Numbered from the stretch's first letter, positions 24,335 through 35,326 are shown. The stretch is 64,000 bases of DNA from Adiantum capillus-veneris (GCA_014529385.2 CM043964.1:108212587-108276586); one strand, 5' to 3'. The notes: generated from the letters alone by a model not told the origin. Numbers and translations: made by a program.

Positions 24335-25490
24335 TAGGTCCCTCACTTGTCCAAGCTATGCTCTAATACAATAAAGGGCTTTTGGTTTCAAGATGCACCA
24401 CTTTCCCAACCTTGATTCCATTAAAGAAGCTAGCTCTACTTAGACATTTAATAGCAAGGTCCTGTAGCAGTTCACATTGAACATTTTCCATGACAGCTAG
24501 GTCCACCACTTGTCTAAGATACCCTCTAATAGAGCAAGGGGGTTTTGGTTTCAAGATCCAACACTTGTCCCAACTTGATTTGGGAAGCAAGGTCCTATAA
24601 TAGTTTGCTTTGGACATTCACCATTACAACTAGGTCCACCACTTGTCCAAGCTATGTTCTAATACACTAAGGAGGTTTTGGTTTCAAGGAGAACCACTTG
24701 TACGACTTTATTTTTGGAAGTAAGGTCTTTCCATAGTTCACCTTGGACCTTGGACCTTGGACATTGGATACGACAACTAAGCCCACCACTTGTACAAGCT
24801 ATCCTCTAATATAGCCAAAGGGTTTGGGTTTCAAGATTCACCCTTTTCCAACCTTGCTTCCATTAAAGAAAGGAGAGGCATAGTAATTAGGTCCACCACT
24901 TGTAAAAGATATGCTCTGATATAGAAAGGGGATTTTGGTTTCAAGATCCACCACGTGTTCAACCTTGCAAGACTCAAGGGATACTTGGACATTGGAAAGC
25001 ATAGTCCTATAGTAGTTGATAGGTGGCAGTGAGTATTACAACTAGGTCCAACCTATGCTCTAATATAGCAAAGAGGCTTTGGTCCACCACTTTTCCAACC
25101 TTGCTTCCATTAAAGAAAGGAGGGGCTACGTAAACATTGGCAAGCAAGGTAGCAAGGTCCTAAGGTATTTCACCTTGGATATTGGGCATTATAACTAGGT
25201 CCACCACTTGTCCAAGCTATGCTCTGATATAGAAAGGGGATTTTAGATTCAAGATCCACCACGTGTTCAACCTTGTAAGACTCAAGGGATACTTGGACAT
25301 TGGAAAGCATAGTCCTATAGTAGTTGATAGGTGGCAGTGGGTATTACAACTAGGTCCACCACTTGTGTCCAACCTATGTCTAATATAGCAAGGAGGCTTT
25401 GGTTTCAAGATCTACCATATTTCCAACCTTGCTTCCATTAATATAGCAAGGAGGATTTGGTCTCAAGGTTCACCACTTGTCCAACCTATG
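24335..25490 (+). repeat. Satellite array 2, GGTCCACCACTTGTCCAA variants
   Basis: The same core word as the 12.2-17.5 kb array, in the same orientation, but in a different and more diverged context. Its blocks are TTTTGGTTTCAAGATCCACC, AACCTTGCTTCCATTAAAGAA, ACTAGGTCCACCACTTG and TAATATAGCAAGGAGGCTTTGG. A local duplication is visible (CTCTGATATAGAAAGGGGA at about 24912 and 25221). It ends less than 100 bp before the splice acceptor of gene B. Confidence 0.85.
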
Positions 25491-25579
25491 CAAACCTTTT
25501 TTATATTGTAGCATGATTTTTTGTTTGAAGAGTATTTTTCTATGACTATGGATTTAACAATGTAATCTTTTTCACTTAC

Positions 25580-25581
25580 AG
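25580..25581 (+). promoter_or_regulatory. Splice acceptor just before gene B
   Basis: A T-rich tract ends TTTTTCACTTACAG, and the ATG follows one base later. This suggests a 5' non-coding exon upstream, possibly within or beyond the satellite. Gene A shows the same arrangement (TTTGTTTCAG, five bases, ATG). Confidence 0.5.
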
Positions 25582-25582
25582 G

Positions 25583-26312
25583 ATGGACTTTGAATCTTGG
25601 GAGAAAGTGCATGTGATTGTTGACAATAAAATTGTTGGTATTGGTTGTGTGTGTAGAACAGATCCAGATTCCACTTGTGGTGGTACAAAGATAGGGCAAG
25701 GAAATGTCTCCATACTAGTGGAGGAATGCTTGAAGGATGTGGTCCTACCTTTTCCTACAATGGATACTTCATCTCTCCAAGGTTCATTATGGAGTGTTGT
25801 TCGATGGTCAAAGATTATTTTGCAATCTTTTATTTTGAATGGGAACTTAATTGATCCACATGAAAGCTACAATGGTGATGACGAACAGGATCATTCCGAT
25901 CCTCTAGTTACAGATGCAATACCTATGACAAGCCCAGAATTTGAAGCAGTGATTCGAGAGTCTTGGAGGAATCAGAGGGTCCTTTTAAAAGATGACACAA
26001 TGATGCAAACCATGAATGAAGGGACCATATTATATGTATTTTCACATGATTATGTCAACTTTCAGGAACTTGGTCATGATTGTGTGGGTGTGGGTATTGA
26101 AAGAGAAAATGCAATCATTGATGATGTGGTTGAAGTGGGTAGCATCACTTTGCTAAAGTGGCCCATCAAGCAGACAACAATGTTGAATGGGAGCCCATTA
26201 CAACGCTTTGTTCACGTTGATGGCATGCATGCTACATATGAAGATGTATCCAATGATGACAATGCTGGAAAAAAACTTGATGGGAGTAATGTTGTCCATT
26301 TGTCAAGGAAGA
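25583..26312 (+). pseudogene. Gene B, 5' part (DUF8039-like region), cut by a copia insertion
   Basis: The frame opens at ATG 25583 directly after a splice acceptor. Residues 1-75 (WEKVHVIVDNKIVGIGCV … GNVSILVEECLKDVVLPFPT … LWSVVRWSKIIL) resemble the DUF8039-type domain found in plant transposon-associated proteins. That domain pattern is a G-rich start, xVxVxxxLxxxxLPxP, then a W at the end. The match is by eye. The following ~160 residues are acidic with no motif I know. The genuine coding sequence stops at 26312, where the LTR of the minus-strand copia element begins; the apparent ending MLGNKT to stop at 26332 is LTR sequence. Excising the element continues the frame at 31764. Confidence 0.6.
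26308..26312. other. Left target duplication GAAGA
   Basis: GAAGA abuts the TGTTAGG LTR end and is repeated at 31759-31763. Confidence 0.92.
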
Positions 26313-27078
26313 TGTTAGGAAATAAGACATAGCTAAATAGATATTTCAGTAGATTACTTAATGGAGAGAGATAGATTTCACACACAAGAGATTATAGAGT
26401 AGAGAGAGAGACAGTAAACACGATATATGTGGTTCACCCAATGTGGGCTACGTCCACGGGAAAGCAGCCACTCAATGGCTTTAGCACTTCAAAAGAAGAA
26501 GTAGTTTACAAAGGGATTAAACCCTTAATAGAGCTCCCGCCTTGCTTCACTCTCACCACCTCACACTCACCTTGTTGCATCAACTTCACACTATATGAAA
26601 TGTGTGTAGAAATGGCCTTCTTTTATAGGCCAAAAGGGCTGCCCTCTCTTATGAGAGGCAGCCATGTGTAGCCGCCCTTATGTGAATAAGTCTAAATCGG
26701 ACCCTCCAATCCGCCCATGTGTGGCCGCCCTTGAGAAGACAAGTCCGCTTTTGATTCGGCCACCGGCCACCGGCCATTGACTTCTGACCACCGGCCACCG
26801 GCCATTAACTACCGGCCACCGGCCAACCGACGGTTGTTTTCCGACCACTTTCCGGCCGCCGTCCGGCCATAATATTCCGGCGAGGGGAAAAAAAAGTATC
26901 AGGGGGCTTCCGCCCCCGACGCCCCTAAAGTTGCCCCTAATTTTTGATTGTGAAAATTTTGGTTTCCGGTGAGTGATTTTCCTTCACGCACGATGGCTTC
27001 TCCTCATAATGGGGGCCTTACAAATGTGCGCTTTTACCACAGAAAATTACAAGGGTAAATCAAGATCCATACTTAACA
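26313..27078 (-). repeat. Copia 3' LTR (left), 766 bp
   Basis: Runs TGTTAGG to CTTAACA. Compared with the right LTR it has extra CCACCGGCC units around 26760-26820, which account for most of the length difference. It contains GGCCGCCCTT and CCGGCCACCGGCC repeats. Confidence 0.95.
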
Positions 27079-27091
27079 ATCTCCCACTTGG
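27079..27091 (-). other. Copia polypurine tract
   Basis: The minus strand reads CCAAGTGGGAGAT directly before TGTTAAG of the LTR, the common plant copia form of the plus-strand primer. Confidence 0.88.
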
Positions 27092-27138
27092 AGACTGATC
27101 TCCAAACCAAACATGTGACTGCTTTTCATCCTGGCTTC

Positions 27139-28632
27139 TTATCCTTGAATGCCGATTGAAGATGAGCAAAAGCTCAACTTCTCCTTGTTGACCACCTTTG
27201 TAAACATGTCTGTAGGATTTTCACTTGTATGCACCTTTCCTAGATTTAGCTGTCCCTCTTCCAAAAGAGTGCGTATGAAGTGATATCTCACCTCAATGTG
27301 CTTTGTCCTTGAATGAAAGGCTGAGTTCTTTGCAAGATTGATAGCGCTTTGGCTATCACTGTACAAGACACAATTGTATTGTTTGAATCCAAGCTCTTCT
27401 AAGAATCTGTGAAGCCACATAATTTCTTTGCTTGCCTCCGTCATTGCTACATACTCTGCTTCCGTGGTAGAAAGTGAGACCACTTTCTGCAGATTTGAAG
27501 CCCAGCTTACTGCTGTGCCTCCAACTGTGAACACATAGCTAGTAGTGCTCCTTCGAGTATCTTTGTCACCTGCCATATCTGCATCAGCATACCCTTCTAG
27601 AAAAATATCAGTTCCTCCAAAATACAAAGCATTTGTTGTTGTCCCTTTTAGATACCTAAGTATCCACTTCACAGCTTGCCAATGCTCTTTACATGAGTTG
27701 TCCATGAACCTACTCACAACTCCCACTGCATGTGCAATGTCTGGCCTTGTCCAGACCATAACATACATTAGAGAACCTACCGCTGCAGCATATGGAACTT
27801 TAGACATATAGGCTATCTCCTCTTGTGTCTTTGGACACATATCCTTCTTTAGTTTAAAATGACCAGCCAAAGGTGTAGAGACTGGTTTTTCATTTTGCAT
27901 TGCAAACCTTTCTAGTACCTTCTTGATGTAATCTTCTTGAGATATCTTTATTGTCTTCTTTGTCCTATCCCTTGATATTTTGATACCAAGTATCCTCTTT
28001 GCAACACCTAAATCTTTCATTGAAAAAGATTTAGACAACTCCTCTTTTAGGTCTTTGATGTCCTGCATGTTAGCACTTGCAATCAACATGTCATCAACAT
28101 ATAACATTAGGATGATGAATTTTCCATCTCCCAAATTCTTCGTGTAAACGCAGTGATCCGAGTTGCATCTTGTGAATCCATGATCCAACATCCATCGATC
28201 AAACTTCAAGTACCATTGTCTTGATGCTTGCTTTAAACCATACAAGCAAATCTTTAATCTACAAACCATTTTCTCCTTACCTTTTACTTCATACCCCTTT
28301 GGTTGAAGCATGTAGATTTCCTCTTCTAAGTCATCGTGAAGGAATGCCGTATTTACATCCATTTGCTCGAGATTTAGATCATGAGCAGCCACAAGGCTTA
28401 AGACAAGCCTAATTGAGTTCATTTTTACAATAGGAGAAAATATTTCATTGAAGTCAATACCTTTCTTTTGAGAAAACCCTTTTACCACAAGCCTAGACTT
28501 GTACCTTTTCTTCCCACCTTCTTCTTCCTTCACCTTGTACACCCATTTGTTTTGAAGTGCCCGCTTACCTTTAGGAAACTCAACCAATTCCCATGTTTGG
28601 TTGCGATGTAGTGAGTCCATCTCCACTTGCAT
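27139..28632 (-). CDS. Copia reverse transcriptase-RNase H, 497 codons
   Basis: This part of the copia polyprotein copies element RNA into DNA in cytoplasmic particles. The RVT_2-type domain starts at HRNQTWELVEFPKGKRAL (residue ~8). The RT motifs KWVYKVK, MDVNTAFLHDDLEEEIYM and the catalytic YVDD (28090-28101) are present. The RNase H part has GYADADMAGDKDTRRS, SLSTTEAEYVA and SRTKHIEVRYHFIR. The frame is open throughout and is the best-preserved part of the element. The listed ATG is not a true start: a TAG just upstream separates it from the linker at 28642-28860 that should be fused to it. Confidence 0.93.
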   Translation of the reverse strand: MQVEMDSLHRNQTWELVEFPKGKRALQNKWVYKVKEEEGGKKRYKSRLVVKGFSQKKGIDFNEIFSPIVKMNSIRLVLSLVAAHDLNLEQMDVNTAFLHDDLEEEIYMLQPKGYEVKGKEKMVCRLKICLYGLKQASRQWYLKFDRWMLDHGFTRCNSDHCVYTKNLGDGKFIILMLYVDDMLIASANMQDIKDLKEELSKSFSMKDLGVAKRILGIKISRDRTKKTIKISQEDYIKKVLERFAMQNEKPVSTPLAGHFKLKKDMCPKTQEEIAYMSKVPYAAAVGSLMYVMVWTRPDIAHAVGVVSRFMDNSCKEHWQAVKWILRYLKGTTTNALYFGGTDIFLEGYADADMAGDKDTRRSTTSYVFTVGGTAVSWASNLQKVVSLSTTEAEYVAMTEASKEIMWLHRFLEELGFKQYNCVLYSDSQSAINLAKNSAFHSRTKHIEVRYHFIRTLLEEGQLNLGKVHTSENPTDMFTKVVNKEKLSFCSSSIGIQG

Positions 28633-28641
28633 GCTCTTCGT

Positions 28642-28860
28642 CTATTCTTCTTTGGATTCATGTTGCATAGCTTCTTCGTATGATTCCGGATCTCCAGAAT
28701 CTGAGATCAAGAGATGGTTGAAGGAAGGAACAAACCTTTCTGGAGGTCTACTTGCTCTTGTAGATCTTTGGGGAATAGGTTGAGGCTCCTCATTTGGTTG
28801 ACGTTGTTGCACATTGTCACCGTTTGCAGTCCTTGAGTCTTCCCCGTCCTCAAGCCCCAT
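28642..28860 (-). pseudogene. Copia polyprotein linker before RT
   Basis: The Gln/Pro-rich segment RSTRASRPPERFVPSFNHLL and the acidic ESYEEAM are the usual linker between integrase and RT. It is cut from RT by a stop at 28642-28644 and from integrase by a stop near 28885. Confidence 0.75.
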
Positions 28861-28884
28861 GTACTCATCACCTGTTTCTTTTGT

Positions 28885-29457
28885 TTAATTTCTTTCCAAG
28901 TAATCTTTGTACATATTTTGTTCGTTAAAAATTATATCCCTACTCCTTAAGATTTTACCATCTTCAGGATTCCATAGGCGATACCCAAAGTCACCTTCTC
29001 CATAGGCAATGAAGAAACACTTTTTAGACTTTGCATCTAGCTTTGATCTTAGGCTTCTATCTATGTGCATGAAAGCCTCACACCCAAACACTTTGAGAAA
29101 TGCACAATTCACCGGTTTACCTGTCCATGCCTCTTCTAGAACTCCCCCATCCAATGCCATTGAGGGTGACCGATTGATTAAGTACACAGACGTACTTACA
29201 GCTTCCGCCCAAAGCTCAAGCGGTAGGCCAACATGTAGCTGCATGCTTCGTGCTCGCTCCATGATTGTCCTGTTCATCCTTTTCGAAATCCCATTTTGTT
29301 GAGGTTGTCCTTTGCCTCCGAATGCCATTGCTAGCACAAAAGCTTTCAAAAGCTTGGCTGCAATATTCACCTCCATTGTCGGATCTGAGGCATTTAACCT
29401 TGGTACCTGTTTCATTCTCCACAAAGGCTTTCCACCTTTGAAATATGGAAAATACAT
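28885..29457 (-). pseudogene. Copia integrase C-terminal half
   Basis: Contains PQQNGISKRMNRTIMERARSM, LPLELWAEAV, YLINRSPS, FLKVFGCEAFMHI, and SRDIIFNE at the end. In copia integrases the third catalytic residue is the Glu of NGVAER. Here the codon at 29281-29283 encodes Lys (NGISKR), so the catalytic triad is incomplete. It is joined to the upstream integrase half by a frameshift close to this site. Confidence 0.88.
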
Positions 29458-30058
29458 CGGACTTATTCTTCATGAAATAAACCCATGTTTTTCTAGTCGC
29501 ATCGTCTATGAATGTTACATAGTACAATGAGCCACCAAGTGATGGTGTACTTGCAGGACCCCAAACATCAGAATGAACCAACTCAAGTTTTTTATTTTTT
29601 CTTTCATTTCCTGATTTTTGAAGTTTTACCCTCTTTTGTTTACCATAAACACAATCTTCATAGAACTCTAAGTCCACTTCTTTCAAACCTGGTAGAAGCT
29701 TCTTTGTTTGAAGGATTTGCATTCCTTTGGCACTCATATGCCCAAGCCAGTAGTGACACACTGCACCATCAACTTCTGTAGTTGCTGCACAAGCTGAAGG
29801 TTGCGTGCTAACAGTACACAAGTAAAGTGTACCGACCTTTTCTCCCTTGGCAACCACCAAAGACCCCTTAGAGATCTTCCACCGTTTGTTTCCGAATGCA
29901 ATGCCTAACATCTTTAAGCTTCCATTCATTTCCGTTAGCTTTTTTGACAGAAACTGTACCTTTGCCAAAAATCTCACAAGCTTCATTATCTCCCAAGTAT
30001 ACATACCCAAAATTACCTTTGGTGTAGTCTTGGAAATGTTGCTTGTGTGGTGTCGCAT
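29216..30058 (-). pseudogene. Copia GAG-pre-integrase and integrase N-terminal half
   Basis: Holds the protease tail, then HYWLGHMSAKGMQILQ (GAG-pre-integrase), EFYEDCVYGKQKR, and the catalytic-core pieces LELVHSDVWGP (first Asp) and LRSDNGGEY (second Asp). It overlaps the gag-protease frame upstream (to 29868) and the integrase C-half downstream (from 29457) in different frames. A frameshift is therefore needed at both junctions. Confidence 0.88.
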
Positions 30059-30947
30059 GGAATGAAGCCCCGGAATCTACTATCCAGGAATTAGACACAT
30101 TGTCTAATGAGAGAATTAGAGCATCTTGCTCTACTTTACCTGCCACATTGGCCTCCGATGTTGGCTTGTTGTCTTGAGACTCCGTCTCCTTCTTCTTCTT
30201 GGACCAACAATCCTTCTTGACGTGGCCCTTCTTGCCGCAGTTCCAACATTCAAGAACTGACTTTGTGCGTGACTTGCTCCGCCTTGAGCGATCACGACCC
30301 TTTTGGTTTTTGAACCTTTCCTTAGGCCTTCGTCTTGTTTCCACTGACAATGCAGCACTTGATGATTCTCTTGTGCTTCTCCTTCGTATTTCCTCGCTTA
30401 GGAGAACACCCACAACATCATCAAACTTAAGAGTATTTGTGCCAAAGATAGAATTACTTACAACCATCACAAGGCTGTCCCAACTATCCGGTAGAGATGA
30501 TAGTATAAGGAGAGCTCGCACTTCGTCATCGAAATTGCTTTTCACCGATCGAAGTTGACTTATGTTTGTGTTAAAGTCATTTAGGTGTTCTGCAACTGAA
30601 CCATTCTCTACCATCTTTAGATTGAACAAGCGCTTCATAAGAAATACCTTATTGGATGCCGATGGTTTCTCATAGAAGTCGTCAAGTGACTTCATCAAGT
30701 CCTCCGTGGTCTTCATCTCCGAAACATTAAAGGCCACCGTTGACGCCAAGCTTAACCGGATTGTTCCCAATGCCTTTCGATCAAGGACAATCCATGCTTC
30801 ATCTGCCATCATTATGGGCTTCTTTGCAAGACCGCCTAGTGGCAAATAGAGGTCCTTCTGGTAGAGATAGTCTTCAATCTGCATCTTCTAATGTTGGTAG
30901 TTTTTGCCGTTGAACTTCTCAATCTTGAGCTTCCCTTCCTCCGCCAT
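29868..30947 (-). pseudogene. Copia gag-protease
   Basis: The natural start is ATG 30947-30945 (MAEEGKLKIEKFNGKNY). A TAG follows where the family has a Trp, which is why the longest open frame begins at 30884. The UBN2-type capsid spans residues ~1-170 of that frame (LDDFYEKPSASNKVFLMKRL, LSSLPDSWD). After an Arg/Lys-rich linker comes the zinc knuckle CWNCGKKGHVKKDC, then the protease site WIVDSGASFHATP. The frame ends at 29868 by frameshift inside the protease. Confidence 0.9.
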
Positions 30948-31006
30948 AACTCCCACTCAATTCAAGGAATCCTTTCCTTAAGATAGTTTAGATACGAGCA
31001 AACCTT

Positions 31007-31018
31007 GCTCTGATACCA
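31007..31018 (-). other. Copia primer binding site (tRNA-iMet)
   Basis: The minus strand reads TGGTATCAGAGC, a perfect complement of the initiator tRNA-Met 3' end, two bases inside the 5' LTR. Confidence 0.95.
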
Positions 31019-31020
31019 GT

Positions 31021-31758
31021 TGTTAGGAAATAAGATGTAGCTAAATAGATATTTGAGTAGATTACTAATGGAGAGAGATATATTTCACACACAAGAGATT
31101 ATAGAGTAGAGAGAGAGACAGTAAACACGATATACGTGGTTCACCCAATGCGGGCTACGTCCACGGGAAAGTAGCCACTCAATGGCTTTAGCACTTCAAA
31201 AGAAGAAGTAGTTTTACAAAGGGATTAAACCCTTAATAGAGCTCCCGCCTTGCTTCACTCTCACCACCTCACACTCACCTTGTTGCATCAACTTCACACT
31301 ATATGAAATGTGTGTAGAAATGGCCTTCTTTTATAGGCCAAAAGGGTTGCCCTCTCTTATGAGAGGCAGCCATGTGTAGCCGCCCTTGTGTGAATAAGTC
31401 CAACTCGGACCCTCCAATCCGCCCATGTGTGGCCGCCCTTGAGAAGACAAGTCCAGTTTTGAATTCGGCCATCGGCCACCGGCCATTGACTTCCGACCAC
31501 CGGACAACCGACGGTTGTTTTTCGACCACTTTCCGGCCGTCGTCCGGCCATAATATTCCGGCGAGGGAAAAAAAAAGTCTCGGGGGCTTCCGTCCCCGAG
31601 GCCCCTAAAGTTGCCCCTGATTTTTGACTGTGAAAATTTTGGTTTCCGGCGAGTGATTTTCCTTCACACACGATGGCTTCTCCTCATAATGGGGGCCTTA
31701 CAAATGTGCGCTTTTACCACAGAAAATTTCAAGGGTAAATCAGGTTCCATACTTAACA
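31021..31758 (-). repeat. Copia 5' LTR (right), 738 bp
   Basis: TGTTAGG to CTTAACA, near-identical in order to the left LTR with scattered substitutions and fewer CCACCGGCC units. Confidence 0.95.
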
Positions 31759-31763
31759 GAAGA
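31759..31763. other. Right target duplication GAAGA
   Basis: Matches 26308-26312 exactly. Confidence 0.92.
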
Positions 31764-34187
31764 GACGATACACTTTCATGAACAGGACACAAAAATCAAA
31801 AGCAGCACCAGCTTCCACTTTTTACCTTTCAGACAAATCAATTTAAAGGGTCTCATGCATTGATTGTTGTGCACAGAAATGTTGCCAATTTGCAGATCGT
31901 GATATGGTGACAAGGTTACGACAAAAATTTTGGGGAGAGTCTCAAAAATCACGCACTAATTATGTTTATGATGTTCTTTCTATATGCTATCAGAAAGATG
32001 AGAACTCACGATACCAATTCAGGCTAAATGGCTCTATTGTTTGCTGTAGAGCATGGTATGAACTACATGGAATATCAAAGACATCATTTTATCGATACAA
32101 GGAGAACTTTGAAAATGATGTGCGCCAATATGTACATGGTAACACATGTACATTGAGAAGGGGAATTCAACATACTAGTTTAGCAAGAGCACTGCTAAAT
32201 GAGTTTGTGGAAAACAACTCTAAGAAGATGCCACATAGAAGTAGAACACTGCTAGATGGCTCAAGAGATACTGAATTGGTGATTCCATCAACATACAAAC
32301 AAGTGGATATTTTATGTGAAATCAACACGACACTTGACCAAATGGGCTATGAGAAGAAGCTATCCCAATCTTCTTTTGGTAGAATTTGGAACAACGAGTA
32401 CCTACATGTCACTTTAACAAAGACGAGTGAGTTCTCTAAGTGCAATATTTGTAGCTCAATCAAGGAAAGGTTAGAAGCTAAACCTTATCTTGAAGAGAGA
32501 GCTCTTCTCTCTAGGGAGAGAGAAGTTCACATGGCACAACAAAAGAGTTGCAGAAGCCTATATTATGCATGGCGCACATATTCAAAAACTCAACCACAAA
32601 AATATGTATGCATAATCCATGATAAGATGGATCAAAAGAAGACTGCCATTCCTAGATTACGCATTGTTCCTAAGGGTGTGGATTCAGGATATAATCTGCA
32701 GGTGGCATTGATTGGCATGATCACTCATGGACATGGAGAAGGTCATTACGGACACTTTGTCTTGAATGGTTTGTGGGCAGATGATCCAAATCTTACAATT
32801 GCCTCAATTGCTAATTGTTTACATAACCTAGAGAGGATAGATAAGCATCCTCTTGGTGATCTAGTACAAATGGACTTCCAAGGAGCAATATTTCACTACT
32901 ACATGCTTTGAACTCAAGGGATGCTTTGGACTACCATAACTTGAGTGATGCAAAAGAGCCCATTGTGCAACCCATCAGAAATTGCAGAAGAGGAATTGGG
33001 GTCAACATTTCGCAGGTGGCTAGAGAACTTGTTGCTACAATTAGATAATTGTGCAGGGGAAAACAAAAATCGATACTTATTTGCCTATTTGTCAATGCTT
33101 GTTGCAAGGGGTGTTTTCAAAACCATCCAGCTAGGATTTTTAATGGTTGGGCATACACATGAGGACATAGATGCCATGTTTAGTAGGTTTTCAAAGAAAT
33201 TGAGAGTTACACAAACCTATACTTTGCCACATTTAATGGATACATTATGAAACAGCTCGTCTTCATCTCCAGCTCCATTTTTTCTCACAAAGATCCCCGA
33301 TTTCAAGCAATACTGTGATGGCTATCTTTGTGATGGACAAGACATACTTGTTGGACATTCCAAACCACTTCAATTCAGGTTCTTTATGCAAGATGAGACA
33401 CCAATGATGCAATATAAGGCACATGTAGGTGTATCAATTTGGAGTGGAAGTATTTGCCTTTGGAAAACAGACACAGAAGACAAGCCAATGTTACCACATG
33501 GAGATTCACCTCTGGTACCAATGGCGGAGTATGTCAAGGCCCACGAAGAAGTCATTTTGGGGCTAAAGAACTATATAAAATTTTGGAAAAATTTAGGGAA
33601 TGGTTCAAGTGTTCCGCGATATTATAGATCCATGATAGATTATTGGAGCAAGGTAATTGAAGAGATTGGAAAAGCAATCATATCAGAGGGAGTCTTGTAT
33701 GAAATGTTTTGGCCAAAAACTCAAGAATATTCTCACCTACAAATCACTACAATGAATTTTCAACAAGGAGCAGAAAGATTCCTAGGCCTTGAAGAGTTGA
33801 ATGATCATTTTTGTGGGCCTCAACGAGATAGGCCAAGGGAAGAGTTTGACCCTATGTCTGATGTGCACCAAGGTGTCTTTCTTATGCTTGTTCCGAGTGA
33901 CACAGAAATCTATCCAGTGTGGCCTGCAATGGCTTTATCTGACATTGATAATGAGCCTACATCACCAAAATACAAAAAATTCTTGATGGGCACCTTGCAC
34001 GAGAAAAAGTGGGATGACAGATACTCAAGCTTACAGTAATTGTTGGAAGGGTTATTGGGCTGTCAACTATAAGGACCCACAAGTGTGGGAAACTGTAGAT
34101 GCAATTATTTGGTCCTGGAGACCCAAAAAAGAAGGACCATTTTCTAGAATAAAGATCCCAGAAAGGCATGCTCTAAAATCCAAATAA
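31764..34187 (+). pseudogene. Gene B, 3' part: Cys cluster plus DDE-like core (DUF7869-like)
   Basis: With the copia element and one GAAGA removed, the reading frame of 25583-26312 continues at 31764 (…SRK then RRYTFMNRTQ…). The order is CIDCCAQKCCQ (31856-31888), a metal-binding-like Cys cluster, then WYELHGISKTSFYRYK. CNICSSIKERLE and a candidate catalytic IIHDKMDQKK near 32612-32640 follow. LDNCAGENKNRY lies at 33040-33075 and VGHTHEDIDAMFSRFS at about 33145-33195. A C-terminal region with YPVWPAMALS (~33915) is followed by a one-base shift near 34030 and WETVDAIIWSWRP. The family (I believe Pfam DUF7869) looks like an RNase H-fold transposase or nuclease, with Asp residues in the DKMDQ and LDN motifs. 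In-frame stops at 31844, 32909, 32942 and 33248 suggest a decaying copy; some could be intron sequence. The longest open parts are 31904-32911 and 33251-34039. Confidence 0.65.
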
Positions 34188-35013
34188 GGCCTCACGCGTG
34201 CACATCAACCACACTTGGATCAAAGTTTAGATATGGTATCGTGGAGTAGAATTATGTGGAGCTTCTACTGTGACTATACTAGTCAATTTTGTAAACAAAA
34301 TCTTTTTTGTATCTTCCTTTTGTTTTATGTAATTCGTAGTTTTTATTCAAATCCATGTGTTGTACATCCTCTTGACTTTTGGTGTTTATCAACACCACAA
34401 TCCTATGAGATTTTCACTTTATTTAATAACCAGACACCTCAATTTTTCCCACTTTAAGTGGAAAATTCCCAAATTACATGAATTTAGTCGATTTGGAGAT
34501 TCCCATAATGTGAGAGTTTTACCAAAATACCTAATATGGTCTTACCTTTGCATAAAACCTTGAGAACTTGCTCTATCATGCTATTATTAGCATGTACAAG
34601 CAGTTTCTACTTAATTTCTACAAAAATTACCCCTCAGGTAATGGATCTCAATCCATGTTTTATGGCCAAATCTCACCAAACTCGGTGGAAAGATTCTTGA
34701 TAGGTTTCCTAAGCTATTGGACATAACATTTTGGAGCTTGGATCATTTTTGCATCCCCTAGGTTGAAATGAGCATTTGTAGACTGACTTTCCAATTTTCC
34801 AAGATTTTGGGGCCAAGTTGTGTCATTTTCACTCAAATTTCCAGGATGATATCTCCTAGTTGATATCTAACTATGGGCCAAAATTTGCATTGGTGCTATT
34901 GGGTACATGGATCACAATCCATGCTGGGAAACTTTTCCGATGTGATTACACTAGCTTGTAGGCATGGTTGAGAGGATTCTTTTGCACGAAATATCTCTAA
35001 ATTTGGAGGTGAA

Positions 35014-35039
35014 GGAACATGGATCGCGATCCATGTTCC
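35014..35039. repeat. Perfect 26-bp palindrome centred on ATGGATCGCGATCCAT
   Basis: The core ATGGATCGCGATCCAT is extended by five further complementary bases on each side. Imperfect relatives ATGGATCTCAATCCATG (34640) and ATGGATCACAATCCATG (34907) lie upstream in the same region. Confidence 0.9.
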
Positions 35040-35268
35040 ACCCCCTCTTTGCATTGTGGTTACATGGCCAAATGTTTTCCACAGTGTGGGGAGTTCATAG
35101 ATGAAATATTTTTAAATTTAGAGTGGTTTTGGTGGCCCCTATGACCCCCCGACAATTTGCAAATTTTTTGTCTTGGAATTGATGCGGTTTTTTCGGTGTT
35201 TTTTGTGCAGTGTGGGCTATACACATTTGCTCTTGACCAAAATAATAGCAGCTCACTCTAGGTTACCA

Positions 35269-35273
<5 letters not shown>

Positions 35274-35321
<48 letters not shown>
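35274..35321. repeat. (CT)n microsatellite
   Basis: Uninterrupted CT run. Confidence 0.97.

Positions 35322-35326
<5 letters not shown>

Larger units (their letters stand above)
26313..31758 (-). mobile_element. Complete Ty1/copia LTR retrotransposon inserted in gene B
   Basis: It is bounded by two LTRs that begin TGTTAGG and end CTTAACA on the plus strand, with the 5-bp duplication GAAGA on each side. Inside, read right to left, are the primer site, gag, zinc knuckle, protease, integrase, RT, RNase H and the polypurine tract, the standard copia order. Point defects (stops in gag and before RT, two frameshifts, an altered integrase Glu) make this copy non-autonomous. The LTRs remain very similar by eye, so the insertion is fairly young compared with the rest of the window. 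Confidence 0.95.

Noticed and set aside
26313-26332. C-terminus MLGNKT of the 25583 frame as a real protein end
   Set aside because: These codons are the first bases of the copia LTR and also occur at 31021.
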